Shown: positions 21,951 to 33,443, counted from the first letter of the stretch. The stretch is 64,000 nucleotides of DNA from Pictodentalium vernedei (GCA_031216915.1 CM062295.1:183534927-183598926); one strand, 5' to 3'. Notes: generated from the letters alone by a model not told the origin. Made by a program: numbers and translations.

Positions 21951-24104
21951 TTAAGTGACAAAACATTCTTTAACATATTCCATCTCAGTTTTATGTTGTT
22001 TGCCTTTTTCCAAAGAGTATGACCATGTAGACAGTAAATCCAGTTTATAATACGCTTTCAGTTGTTCAATGAAGGATAAAATATTCGGCATGCATTTTCC
22101 CAGTTTGCAGGCATAGATGTATTTTTGATATATTAACATAGACAGAATTAGTGTAGCTTCTGTTCTAGTATCGCAAAAACCTAAAAGGACGTAAGCAATG
22201 TCTAGAGAGAGAGAGATATTACATTTATCTTTTACTTACTCTGAGAAATTTAAGAGGACAGTTTTTGAGAGTGAACATTCAAAAAATAAATAAGGTATTG
22301 TCTCTTTTGTACTGTTGCAGAATATACAAAGCTCTGTTTCTGAAACTTTATATTTATGTTGTTTTGAATTTGTGCACAATATTCGCTGCAAAATTTTATA
22401 TTGTGAAGTTTGTAAGTAGGTATCATCCATTATATGAAAGGCACTTCTGTACATCAACTCACAATCTTGCGGTTGGATGTTGATGTCCAGAACTTCTTTC
22501 CACTTATTTTGTGCATTGACCGGGGAGGCAGTTGAAAGTTCTAGGAATAGGGGATAAAAGATTTTACAACTTTTATGGGAGCATTCAAGTTTCTCTATAA
22601 ACCTGTTAGTAACTGTCTTGAGTTTAGACGTTTGCTTTATTACTTCTTTCCAAGATCTTGGTATCGCATCAATTACCCCCTGGTAGACTGTGAATGGAGT
22701 TTTAATATTAAACTTTTCTGAAAATTCAGAAAAGTTAAGAAAATTTTTATTATCACTTATTAAATCATTAATGAAGAAGATGTCACATTTGTCCCAGTTT
22801 TTGTCAAAAAATGGCTTGCCATTAATTTTTATGTTTTTGTGGTATAAGAGAGGCTCACTCAAGATTTTTTCAGGGATCTCACTTACACATTTGTCGGTTA
22901 GTAGCGCCCATGCACCCAAAGTATCTTCCCAGAACTGATTCACATGTTTTCCTATGTTTTGTAGACCATCTTTGTGCAGGTGCCATATTTTGTAATTGCC
23001 AAACTTCGAAGTCGTCCAAAATAAGGGTTTTCCATGGGGCGAACAGGTTGGGATCTAATAATTTCTTAATCCATGACATTTTAAGGGCTTGGCTGTACAC
23101 TTTAATATTGGGGTATTTTAAGCCTCCTTTTTCAGTTAAGATAATTACTATTCCACGCTTTATTTTGTCTTTTTTCCCTGACCACAAAAAATAGAACAAT
23201 TGTGATTGTAGTTTTTTATACTGCTCATCTAATGGACTTGGAAGGACTGTCAAGCAATGTATCAAAATGGGCAATGCGATAGTTTTAACTGTGACTCTTC
23301 CAAGTAATGTTAAATTTCTAAAGGACCAGTCACTTAAAACTTTACTGATTTTTTCCATCTTTTTTACGTAATTATTTAATATGTTGTTATCATTATAGAG
23401 ATTGTATTCAATTCCTAGAATTGTAAATGAAGAACTGTGGTTCCAGTGAACTTTCTGGTTGGTATACGTTTCTGTATTGCACCCTTTTTTGGATCCGATC
23501 CATATGATTTGAGTTTTATCAAAGTTCACTTTCAAGCCAGAAATTTTAGAAAAGACAAGTACTGTGTTGAGGGCATTATTTAAAGGGTGTCCATCATCCT
23601 TCAGAAAGAGAGTAGAATCTTCTATTTATTGATTTATAAGTTAATCAGAATTATTTATAGATATACCATTTATATTGGGGTTATATTTAAGTGCTGCGCA
23701 AAGGATTTCTACAATTAGTACAAAAAAGATACAGTGAAAGTGGATCCCCCTGTCGCACCCCACATTTCAGGTCAAATTTTTCCGAGTAATGACCGTTATT
23801 TAGAATAAAGTTAAATATATTTGTATAAAATGTTTGGAACCACCGGATAATAGATGGACCAAATCTGAGAAATCTTATTGCTTTTTCAGTAAATGACCAT
23901 TCCTGTGAGTCAAATGCTTTCTCAAAATCTAACAATGCCAGTTGTCCTCAAACGTCTAATTTTTCGTATTTTTTTGTCAAATCGAATATCAGGCAGGTAG
24001 ATTCACCAATACATTTTCCCAATACAAAGCTGAGTTGGGTATCCGAGATTTGTTTGGGGAGAACACTTTTGATACCATTGGTTAGAGCAGCCGATCCAAT
24101 TTTT
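21951..24104 (-). pseudogene. LINE ORF2, 3' part: reverse transcriptase palm, thumb and C-terminal knuckle
   Basis: Coding resumes at 24104 with KIGSAALTNGIKSVLPKQIS, directly continuing the upstream half. The palm motif LDFEKAFDS (about 23930) keeps the first catalytic Asp, and GVRQGDPLS is intact. The YADD box is destroyed: codons at 23617-23628 read stop-Ile-Glu-Asp, between Gln and SerThrLeuPhe. A TGA near 23946 also interrupts. The thumb region VNFDKTQIIWIGS and GRVTVKTIALPIL is well preserved. The C-terminus (22236-22400) has CIFC and ETIPYLFFEC, where the usual His of the C-C-H-C knuckle appears lost. The tail continues after a microsatellite frameshift to 21951. Confidence 0.88.
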
Positions 24105-25286
24105 AGCTCAACTTTGGTGAAGCCAAATTTGAGCTTATGCCATGGCCAGTCGTCCGTCATCTGTCTGGCCATCTGTCCATCAACAATTTAATACGGCTCG
24201 GGCTAGAGGCCGCATTTATGAACCGATCTTTACAAAACTTCTTGGGTACCTTTGTTATGACCGTGGGACGAGAACAAGTGTTTTTGGGTCCAATCCGAAG
24301 TTCAAGTTGGCCACTGGCAGCCATTTTGTACAAAATTAGGTGCAATCAGATTTTTGTGTAGAACTTCCATATGAAAGCGCTGATTTGAATAATTTTTTGT
24401 ATGAATGTTTAGTACCATGGGATTCATCACATATAATACAGGTTTTTTTCTTGTGCGTAAATTAAGCAAATTAGACTAACTTTGATGTTTTTAGCTCAAC
24501 TTCGGCAAAGCCAAATTTGAGCTTATGCCATGGCTGTCTGTCCGTCAACAATTCAATATGGCTCGGGCTAGAGGCCGTATTTATGAACCGATCTTTACGA
24601 AACTTCTTGGGTACCTTTGTTATGACCGTGGGACGAGAACGAGTGTTTTTGGGTCTGATCCAAAATTCAAGTTGGCCGCTGGCAGCCATTTTGTAAGACT
24701 TAGGTGCAATCAGATTTTTGCGCAGAACTTCCATATGAAAGCACTGATTTGAATAATCTTTTGTATGAATGTTTAGTACCATGGGATACATCACATATAA
24801 TACGGTTTTTTTTCTCGTACATAAATTATGCAAATTAGACTAACTTTGATGTATTTAGTGTTACTTTCAGCACTGTAAGTGCAAATGCCAATACGGCTTG
24901 GGCTAGATGCCGTATTTATAAACCGATCTTTACGAAACTTCTTGGGTACTTTTGGTATCACCGTGGGACGAGAACGAGTGTTTTTGGGTGCAGTCTGAAA
25001 TTCAAGATGGCCGATGGCATCCATTTTGTACAAAATTAGGTGCAATCAGATTTTTTCACAGAACTTCCATATGAAATAGCTGATTTGAAAAAAAATTTTG
25101 TGTGAATGTTTAGTACCATGGGATACAGGCTACAGGTCTGTACATTATTTATGTACAGACCGTTACAATACTTTATATGTACCTTTGTTATCAGGTCATT
25201 ACCTAGATGTTTGTCATTGCTGTGTCACATACTATACATGTACATGTCTTAACAAGTTGAGCTACAGTGTCATTGACACTTTCATT
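24105..25286 (+). mobile_element. Satellite-cored family C element, copy C1, inserted in the LINE
   Basis: The 5' hairpin AGCTCAACTTTGG..CCAAATTTGAGCT starts at 24105. A second copy of this start module occurs at about 24493. About three monomers of 335-365 bp follow (GGCTCGGGCTAGAGGC at 24192, 24557, 24892). The 3' segment ends CAAGTTGAGCT, hairpin AGTGTCATTGACACT (25266-25280) and TTTCATT. Both junctions are fixed by the LINE reading frame: TCCAATTTTT before, ACATCTACATT after, with no target duplication and no loss. Length 1,182 bp. Its short frames are parts of the monomer, not genes. Confidence 0.88.
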
Positions 25287-26937
25287 ACATCTACATTTAT
25301 TGAGGATATAGAACGCTAATTTTTTATAAATATCTTTGGTTTATTTTGTTTTGGTATGCACGTTATTATACCTTTTCGTTGTGTAATAGATCTCCTACTG
25401 AATAGCCATGGTTGATGGAATTAACTAAAAAAGGTCCTTTGTCTTTCAAAAAAAATTTGTAAAATTCCATTGTAAATCCATCCATCTTATCATTCATCAT
25501 TTGAGGGTCGTTGGGCTTTCTGACAGTAGCAGAGGTCCCTCAAAAGATTCCTTTTCTTCTTTGTCTAAAAACTGTAGAAAGGGGTTATTTTTATAAAAAA
25601 AAAACTGTTTTTCATTTTCGTCTTCATTTTCGTCTAACATTGTTATTCTTGATGAGTACAAATTTTGATAGAAAGATTTTTGTTCTGATAGAATTTCTTT
25701 TAAATTAGAGGTTTCTGTGCCATCCGATTTCACTAACTTAGTTATTATTTTTTTCAGTTTTGTGTCTTTTTTCAAGGTTGCAAAAGTATTTTCTAGGTTT
25801 TCCCCCTCCACTTTCCGTTTGGCTTTAGTTCGCAATATCATACCTATTACTTTAGCATCACATATTGTTTTTAATTCTGTTTCTAGTGTTTCATTTTCTT
25901 GACTGACTGAAAGATCACCATTTTCGAGCTCTACAGTTAGTTCTTGAATTTTGTTTTCTATTTCTAAATGGCATTTGTTTTTTTGTTTAATATAGGAGGA
26001 GTATGATATGGTTTTTCCCCTTATCATTGTTTTGAGTGTTTCCCAAAACAGTTGGTCATTTATAGTGAACTTTGATGTAATGTTCCAATCGTTATTGCTA
26101 CTATCCCTCTCTCTGTACTGGTTTATAATATCACCTATGACTGACTTTAGTATATTTATATAGTCCAGATCAGTTAGGAGGCTGTTGTTGAATTTCCAAA
26201 ACCCATTTCCCGTTGGTTGATTTAAAAATGAGAACTTTAGATCTATCGGGCTGTGATCTGATTTGTATCTAATTTGAATATCTGTGCCTTTTTGAAATAC
26301 ATTTAGGTCTGAAGACACAAGCATATAATCCAAGCAGGCCATTTTATTTTCCGGGCCTGTCCATGTATAACGTCTTGTGTTCGGGATTCACTCTTTGCCA
26401 GGCATCATGCAAATGTAATTTATCCATGTAAAAATGAATTTTCTCATTGGATTTTATATTAATTCTGCACTTGTAGTTTACTGTATCTATATCATAATTT
26501 TGAGGCACGTTCCAATCACCGCCTATCAAAACTGCCGAATTACCAATGTCTTCTACTTTTGAAAACATTTCATGATAGGAGCTTGGGTTGTCAGTGTTGG
26601 GTCAATATACAACAGCAAGGGTAAGTCTGTTATCCTGCACTGTTTTGTCAAGGATAATATAATTACCGTTAGTGTCTGTGATGCATTTGTGTACACAGTA
26701 GCTAAAACTGTTTTTGAATAAAATTGCAGTTCCTCGAATGGAACTGGAGAAGGAGTTTAAAATTGCTTCATAACCCAATTCGATTCGCCACCTGTTTTCC
26801 ACCTTTTTAGAGGAGTGAGTGTCTACAAGAAGAGTAATGTCATATCTATTTCGCCATCTGGAGAAAATGTCATGCCACTTATTTTCTTCCGATGACAGTC
26901 CACAGCAATTTAAACTTCCTATTTTTATGTTGGCCAT
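25287..26937 (-). pseudogene. LINE ORF2, 5' part: AP-like endonuclease and start of reverse transcriptase
   Basis: Would nick target DNA and prime reverse transcription. From Met at 26937 the endonuclease starts GSLNCCGLSS. It shows LLVDTHSS where the family usually has a catalytic Glu (ETHS), so that residue is changed to Asp. GGDWNV follows at about 26510, and SDHSPI carrying the catalytic His lies at about 26245. A stop or frameshift interrupts near 26580, and another near 26344-26390 before RRYTWTGPENK. Downstream, a stop follows SESPTTLK (25497). The finger region DGFTMEFYKFF and GIITCIPK then continues to NVDV at 25287 after further frame breaks. At that point element C1 interrupts the codons. 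Not functional. Confidence 0.88.
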
Positions 26938-27112
26938 TTATACTCATACTGCAGTATTTTTTAACGAGAAAGCATGCAGTGGAGCAACCGTGAATAAAAT
27001 ATGATAATGGGGAAAAAGTATCTAAATTTTGTTTTTTTAAACAACAATAACAAAGGGATTCCCAGAGTGTTTCTTTGTCTGGCTCCCATCTCCCACCTAC
27101 ACAAACTTACTG

Positions 27113-27510
27113 AAGTGAATGAGTGAATAAATGATTGAATGAATGAATGAATAAACAAATGGATAGATGAATGAATGAATGAAAGAATGAATGAATAAAT
27201 GAAAGAATCAATGAATGAATGAACAAATAAATGGATAAATGAATGAATGAATTGATGAATGAATGAATGAATGAATGGATGAATAATCAAAGGAAAGAAT
27301 GAATAAACAAATGAGTGAATGGATAAATGAATGAATGAATGAACAAATTAACAAATGAATGAATGAAAAAGAATGAGCAAATGAATAAATTAATAGATAA
27401 ATGAATGAATGAATAAACACATGAATGAATAGACAAATCAATAAATGAATGAATGAATGAATGAATAAATAAATGAATGAACAAATAAATGCATGAATGA
27501 ATGAAATAAC
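27113..27510. repeat. (TGAA)n tetranucleotide microsatellite, about 400 bp
   Basis: Imperfect TGAA/TGAATAAA repeats over about 400 bp beside the LINE 5' side. Its minus-strand translation gives long Phe-Ile-His-Ser frames (up to 109 aa), which are artefacts. Confidence 0.95.
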
Positions 27511-27720
27511 CATCCATCCACTCACTCACCCACTCATTCATTCTTTGCCCTGTTGAAAGCGAAAGGCTAAGTTGTGTACAGATATGTAACGGATATATAA
27601 CAACTTACAACAAATTGACTTATTACAGCCTTTTCGCCTTTTCTAATGTGTTTATATAGTGTGCACACACACATTCACACATACAATGTATTTAGCTGTT
27701 TGGGTTTTTTTTTATTTCGG

Positions 27721-27864
27721 CTCATCTGACTGAACTGGAAGTGCTAAATTATTTTTCAAGAATTTTTTTTTTTTTCAGGTCAGCTCATCTGACTGAACTG
27801 GAAGTGCTAAATTATTTTTCAAAAGTGAATTGTAACCTGAGTATACCCCCCCCCCCCCCCCCCC
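27721..27864. repeat. 63-bp tandem duplication followed by a C run
   Basis: CTCATCTGACTGAACTGGAA recurs at 27721 and 27784, each followed by GTGCTAAATTATTTTTCAA. A C homopolymer lies at 27847-27864. The GAACTGGAAGTGCTAAATTA segment resembles the AACTGGTAGAGTGCTAAAT motif at about 2340. Confidence 0.8.
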
Positions 27865-27959
27865 AACCTCTAAGATACCCAGTACAGTGGAGCCTGCATA
27901 TCTGGTACAGTGCTGGAAGCCCATATTTGTCACCCCACCCCCCAATTTTTTTCAGGGGT

Positions 27960-28248
27960 CTATTAAAATAGCCGGTGTCCGTCCCACTTTAGTTTCCTGA
28001 TGATAACTTTATAGTTGACCAAATCAAATTAAATTTGGTATGTAGGTATTTCAACATACAATACAGGTTAAGTTCGAATTAGGGTGCGATCCAACAATGT
28101 TTGCCAGAGTTATGCCCCCTTTTCAACTTTGAAACACAGTAACTTAAACTGTAATTGCTTAAAATACAGGTCAAGTTCAAATTGGGGTTTGGTCCGACAT
28201 TTATTGCTAGAGTTATGTGCCTTTTTCGACTTTGAAAAATTAATTTTT
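27960..28248 (+). repeat. Two monomers of another satellite-like repeat (family F)
   Basis: AATACAGGTYAAGTTCRAATT and AGAGTTATGYSCCTTTTT recur about 110 bp apart, just upstream of C2. C2 starts inside the T-run of the second monomer (AATTAATTTTT). Confidence 0.6.
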
Positions 28249-31116
28249 AGCTCAACTTTGACGTAGTCAAATTTGAGGTTATGCCATGGCCTGTCGTCGT
28301 TTGTCCATCTGGATGTCTGTCCATCCATCAACAATTCAATACAGCTCGGGTGGAGAGGCTGTATTTATGAACCAATCTTTACGAAACTTCTTGGGTACCT
28401 TTGTTATCACCGTGGGACGAGAATGAGTGTTTTGGGGTGCAGTCCGAAATTCAAGATGGTCATCAGCAGCCATTTTGTACCGAAATTAGTGCAATCAGTT
28501 TTTTGTACAGAACTCCTGTATGAAAGTTCTGATTTGAATAAATGTTTGTATGAATGTATAGTAACATGGAATACATCACATATAATACAGGTTTTTTTCT
28601 CGTGCAGAAATTATGCAAATTAGGTGAACTTTGATTTATTCAGTTCTACTTTTACACAGTAAGTACACATGTCAATACGGCTCGGACTAGGAGCTGTGTT
28701 TATGATCCGAACTTCACAAAACTTCTTGGGTACCTTTGTTATCACCTTGGGACGCGAACAAGTGTTTTGGTGTGCGGTCCAAAATTCAAGATGGCTGCCG
28801 GTGGCCATTTTGTACCGAAATTAGGGACAATCACTTTTTTGAACAGAACTTCTACATGAAGGTTCTGATTTGAATAAATTTATGCATGAAGGTTTAGTAA
28901 TATGGAATACATCACATATAATATGGGTTTTTTTCTCTTGCAGAAATTATGCAAATTTTGATGAACTTTGATTTATTCAGTGCTTCTTATACACAGTAAG
29001 TGCACATGTCAATACGGCTCGGGCTAGAGGCTGTATTTATGAACCAATCTTCACGAAACTTCTTTGGTACCTTTGTTATCACCTTGGGACAAGAACAAGT
29101 GTTTTTGGGTGCGGTCCAATATTCCACTGGCTATTTTGTTCCGAAATTTGGTGCAATCAGTTTTTTGTACTGAACTTCTAGTACTACGTCTGTTATTATC
29201 ATGGGATAGTAATGAGTGCTTTTGGGCTTGGGCAAAAATTCAAAATGCCTGTCGGCAGTCATATTTTCAGGAATTGTGTGTATTACATTTTTAGCTCAAC
29301 TTTGGCGAAGCCAAATTTGAGCTTTTGTCATGGCCCATCGTCTGTCTGTCCGTACATCAACAATTGGATATGGCTCTGGCTAGAGGCCGTATTTATGAAC
29401 CGACCTTTACGAAACTTCTTGGGTACCTTTGTTATGACCGTGGGTCGAGAACGAGTGTTTTTGGGTGCGGTCTGAAATTCAAGATGGCTGCCAGCCGCCA
29501 TTTTGTACCGACGATGCAGAAATCTGTTTTTTGTACAGAACTTCCATATGAAAGCTCTGATTTGAATAATTTTTTGTATGAATGTTTAGTACCATGGGAT
29601 ACATCACATATAATACAGGTTTTTTTCTTGTGCGTAAATTGTGCAAATTAGACTAATTTTGATGTTTTTTGGTGTTACTTTCAGCACTGTAAGTGCAAAT
29701 GCCAATACAGCTCGGGCTAGAGGCCGTATTTATGAACCAATCTTTACGAAACTTCTTGGGTACCTTTGGTATCACCGTGGGACGAGAACGAGTGTTTTTG
29801 GGTCCGGTCTGAAATTCAAGATGGCCGATGGCAGCCATTTTGTACAAAATTAGGTGCAATCAGATTTTTGCACAGAACTTCCATATGAAAGCGCTGATTT
29901 GAATAATTTTTTGTGTGAATGTTTAGTACCATGGGATACATCACATATAATACAGGTTTTTCTCTCGTGCAGAAATTATGCAAATTAGATTAACTTTGAT
30001 TTTTTCAGTGCAACTTACACACAGTAAATACACATGTCAATACGGCTCAGACTAGAGTCTGTATTTATGAACTGATCTTCACGAAATGTCTTGAGTACCT
30101 TACCTTTGTTATCACCTTGGGATGAGAACGAGTGTTTCTGGGTGCGGTCTAAAATTCAAGATGGCTGCCAGTGGCCATTTTGTACCGAAATTAGGTCTAA
30201 TCAGTTTTTTGTACACAACTTCTATACAGCTCAGACTAGATACCATATTTATGAACCAATCTTTATGAAACTTCTTGGGTACCTTTGTTATCACCGTGGG
30301 ATGAGAGAGAGTGTTTTTGGGTGTGGTCTGAAATTCAAGATGGCCACCAGCAGCCATTTTGTACCAAAATTAGTGCAATCAGTCTTTTGTACAGAACTTC
30401 TGTATGAAAGTTCTGATTTGAATAAATTTTTGTATGAATGTTTAGTAACATGGAATACAGCACATATTGTAAGAGTTTTTTTTTCGTGCAGAAATTATGC
30501 AAATTAGATGAACTTTGATTTATTCAGTGCTACTTATACAATGTAAGCACACATGTAAATACAGCTCAGGGCAGAGGCTGTATTTATGAACCGATCTTCA
30601 CAAAACTTCTTGGGTACCTTTGTTATCACCTTGGGACGAGAATGAGTGTTTCTGGGTACGGTCCAAAATTCAAGATGGCTGCCAGTGGCCATTTTGTACC
30701 AAAATTAGGTCCAATCAGTTTTTTGTCACAAGTTCTATACAGCTTGTATTTATGAACTGATCTTCACAAAACTTCTTGGGCACCTTTGTTTTCACCTTGG
30801 GACAGGAACGTGTGTGTTTTGGGGTGCCTTTGTTATCACTGTGCTATGAGAACAAATATTTTGGGGTTCAGTCAGACCCACTCTGGGACTCAAAAATTTC
30901 TTTTCTAGTTTAGCATCTGACTGTCACCCACCTTTACAATACTTTACCTATACATTTGTTACAGGCAAAGGTCAGTATTTATGTACAGACCGTTACAATA
31001 CTTTATATGTACCTTTGTTATCAGGTCATTACTTAGATGTTTGTCACTGCTGTGTCACATACTATACATGTCTTTGTCTTGACAAGTTGAGCTACAGTGT
31101 CATTGACACTTTCATT
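28249..31116 (+). mobile_element. Satellite-cored family C element, copy C2 (about eight monomers)
   Basis: The 5' hairpin at 28249 is AGCTCAACTTTGACG..GTCAAATTTGAGG. Monomers start near 28340, 28675, 29013, 29368, 29703, 30039, 30233 and 30560, mostly 335-355 bp apart, with shorter units at the end. An internal second start module is at 29294. The 3' unique part (TTTAGCATCTGACTGTCACC, ATGTACAGACCGTTACAATA) ends with CAAGTTGAGCT and hairpin AGTGTCATTGACACT at about 31096-31110. Monomer frames of 108-138 aa recur (EPIFTKLLGYL, ESSDLN) but are open on both strands, so I do not call them genes. Confidence 0.8.
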
Positions 31117-31853
31117 TGTACAGAACCTGTAAAGAAGATTTTTTATGTCAGTAATGTTTGCTATAAATTTATTGGGTGCCTTTGTTATCACTGTAGTATG
31201 AGAACAAATATTTTTGGGTTCAGTCAGACCCACTCGGGGACTCAAAAAGGTAGATAATTAAAAATCTTTTCCCAAAAAAACAGACAAAAATAATGTTTCT
31301 TGAATTCAGCATTCCTAGTATGTGTATATTCAAATGTGTTGAAGCCAAGTTCCTGTGTTAATATTTGGTGTTGTTTGGGGAGGGTAAACATTATTAGCAC
31401 AACCCGATTTCCTATTTCCAGTGAGAAAAAATAAAACCTCTCCCGTGGGAACCCTATGAGCAAAAAGATAAAAAAAATTCAAATACCTATATTTTAAGAA
31501 GGACTGGACAAATATTTATTAATTTGTATGAATCAACCTTAGAAGGGTTTGAATCAAACAGGCCAAAACAATTGCAAACATTTGGCTTATGGTGCACCAT
31601 AAAAGGATCCTCATTGTTACATTAACCCCATGGAGATTTCTATTCTAGTTTAGCATCTAACTGTCAGCTTTACAATACTTTACCTGTGCATTTGTTACAG
31701 GCTATGGTCAGTATTTATATACAGACCTTTACAATACTTTACATGTACCTTTGTTATCAGGTCATTACCTAGATGTGTGTCATTGCTGTGCCACATACTA
31801 TACATGTACATGTCTTACACAAGTCGAGCTACAGTGTCATTGACACTTTCTTT
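31117..31853 (+). repeat. Second family C 3' end downstream of C2, with a family A-like fragment
   Basis: After the C2 terminus, the block GGTGCCTTTGTTATCACTGT...CAGTCAGACCCACT recurs (31170-31245). A degenerate family A-like fragment follows (about 31290-31560). The family C 3' part then appears again, ending in CAAGTCGAGCT and hairpin AGTGTCATTGACACT at 31833-31847. C2 therefore has two successive 3' termini about 740 bp apart. Confidence 0.6.
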
Positions 31854-31989
31854 TTTTTGGAGGATGTGTGGCCGAGCAGCCTTTTATTGTGCTTTATTCT
31901 GAAGTGCTCGTACCACAACTTAAAGGCTTCATATTCTATGCTTGTTCCTCATATTACCTTTGAAGTGAAATTGTTTAGTCTATTAGGAT

Positions 31990-32290
31990 CCCGAGTTTGA
32001 TCCCCATCTGGGACGACCCGCGTTGTGTCCTTGGGCAAGGTACTTTATCTCGGTTGCCTACATGGGGGCACAGTGACGCCGTGTACAAAGGTGTACTGCA
32101 CGTCGATGGTGCATTCGTCTTCAATCGTTGTAACCCTGCTTGAACGGAGTTTGAATGTTGAGGAGTTGACGGTTGCTCGTCGATGCTCTGTGATTCTCTC
32201 CGGGTATTCCGGCTTCCTCCACCAGTAAACAGTCATGGTCATGATTAGCCATTTTGCATGTGACTTTAAACACCAATAAACAATAAATAA
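31990..32290 (+). mobile_element. tRNA-derived SINE, copy 3 (5' truncated) with 14-bp target duplication
   Basis: Starts at the B-box-like GAGTTTGATCCCC, lacking the A-box head, and runs through the shared body to CACCAATAAACAATAAATAA. The 14-bp duplication TAGTCTATTAGGAT is identical at 31976-31989 and 32291-32304. Its tail (GATTAGCCATTTTGCATGTG) is a subtype shared with copy 5. 5' truncation is typical of LINE-mediated insertion. Confidence 0.9.
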
Positions 32291-32313
32291 TAGTCTATTA
32301 GGATTTGCCTTAA

Positions 32314-32359
32314 TACAATTTATGGGAGAGTGCCTATTGACACTCTCCCATAAATTGTA
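32314..32359. repeat. Hairpin family G palindrome, copy 3
   Basis: TACAATTTATGGGAGAGTG and CACTCTCCCATAAATTGTA are exact complements separated by 8 nt. Confidence 0.85.
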
Positions 32360-32404
32360 AGAAAGCAAAGATAAGTGAACAAATTTTTGATGACCAAAAA
32401 TAAC

Positions 32405-33128
32405 TTACCACTCTACCAGTTAATTGGATATCTGTCAACTGAACAACCCTGTTAATTGAATATAATGTTCAAACACAAAACCATTTACCATACCTGTTAA
32501 TATCACATATAGGCTATGAAGTAAATAAACTCTTTGTTAACTGAATAAAAAGGGTGTGGCTCACTAGGTGGAGATGCAGTCTGCAAGCGCAGGTCTGCGG
32601 TTTGATTTCCACCTACGGCAACCTCCGTAATCCAAACTGCCCATTCGGGGGCACACTGACTTTGTGTACTAAGGTGTATTGCATGTTGATGGTGCACTTG
32701 TCTTCAACCAATGTTAACCCTGCTTGTGTGGAGTTAGTTTGTTGAGGAGTCTAACAGTTGCTCGCAGATTGTTCTCTCCAGGTACTCTTCCTCCACCCAT
32801 AAAACTGTCTGAGATGAGGTGATCCTGGCTGTTGAAAGTGTCATCAAACCCAAATAAATATAACGGAATAAAAAACTATGAATATGTCAAGTACTTATCC
32901 TGATAAGTTGCCAAACTTCACTTGTTTATAGACTTATTTGGCTTCAGTACATCCAACACTGGAATTTAATTTATAATATCATGTTTGACAGATCTCCATG
33001 AGTTCTTTCCAGCAAGGTATAATGGAATAAATGCAGTTTATTTCAAACATACAGAAAAAACCCAAATTCATGTCAGTTAAATAACTTTCTCAAGCAAAAT
33101 GGTTATTCAATTAATAGGGCTACACTGT
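32405..33128. mobile_element. TACAGT-type MITE family K, copy K2, containing SINE copy 4
   Basis: Shares ACACAAAACCATTTACCATA and CAGTACATCCAACACTGGAA with K1 and K3. The hairpin H region at 32975-33020 is decayed. The right end is AATAGGGCTACACTGTA. SINE 32552-32861 interrupts it. Confidence 0.6.
32552..32861 (+). mobile_element. tRNA-derived SINE, copy 4
   Basis: The head GGGTGTGGCTCACTAGGTGG has a B-box-like GGTTTGATTTCC, and the body is shared with copies 1 and 2. The duplication AACKGAATAAAAA is at 32539-32551 and 32862-32874, 12 of 13 identical. Confidence 0.85.
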
Positions 33129-33149
33129 ACAACCAAGGACGGCTCAGTT

Positions 33150-33300
33150 TAGCAAAATTTTGTTCATGAATAATTGCTTTGTTACAATTCATAACACTCC
33201 CCAATGAATTGAAACAAAATAATTTTCAATACTTTTTTTTCAACTGCCGGGCAAACACCAAGCTGATGCACATAGTTTCATTTGGCGACATTTCAATGCC
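33150..33300. repeat. Degenerate hairpin G repeat
   Basis: AAAATTTTGTTCATGAATAA and TTGTTACAATTCATAACACTCC match the start of the copy near 7460. The palindrome has largely decayed. Confidence 0.5.
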
Positions 33301-33333
33301 TTAGCCTTCACAGGAGAAATGAAATGAATTTTC

Positions 33334-33443
33334 TGTCACTTTATTAGAGTATGAATTGGGATGGTTGTGTTCATTTCCATTAAGTGCTTATCAATTCATT
33401 TAAATCTTAACCCATAAGTCCTCGTATTAATTTTATGTTAATG
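33334..33443. repeat. Left 110-bp direct repeat flanking SINE copy 5
   Basis: TGTCACTTTATTAGAGTATG to TTTTATGTTAATG, repeated at 33817-33926 at over 90 percent identity, directly abutting the SINE on both sides. Confidence 0.88.

Larger units (their letters stand above)
21951..26945 (-). mobile_element. Decayed L1/Tx1-like non-LTR retrotransposon (LINE), split by element C1
   Basis: The minus strand reads endonuclease, reverse transcriptase and C-terminal zinc-knuckle region in order from 26937 down to 21951. C1 occupies 24105-25286. Multiple frameshifts and stops break the frame. No ORF1 is found upstream: sequence beyond about 27000 leads into a TGAA tract, so the copy is probably 5' truncated. 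Without C1 the remnant is about 3.8 kb. A GA microsatellite at 22204-22215 sits at one of the frameshifts. Family placement is from motifs only. Confidence 0.9.
31868..32420. mobile_element. Hairpin G MITE-like element split by a SINE
   Basis: 31868-31989 (TTTATTCTGAAGTG, TACCACAACTT, ATTACCTTTGAAGT) and 32305-32420 match the uninterrupted sequence at 36590-36800. The hairpin with arms TACAATTTATGGGAGAGTG is at 32314-32359. The SINE 31990-32290 lies between. Confidence 0.7.

Noticed and set aside
26961-27541. Minus-strand frames of 84-109 aa rich in Phe, Ile, His and Ser
   Set aside because: They are translations of the TGAA microsatellite, not proteins.
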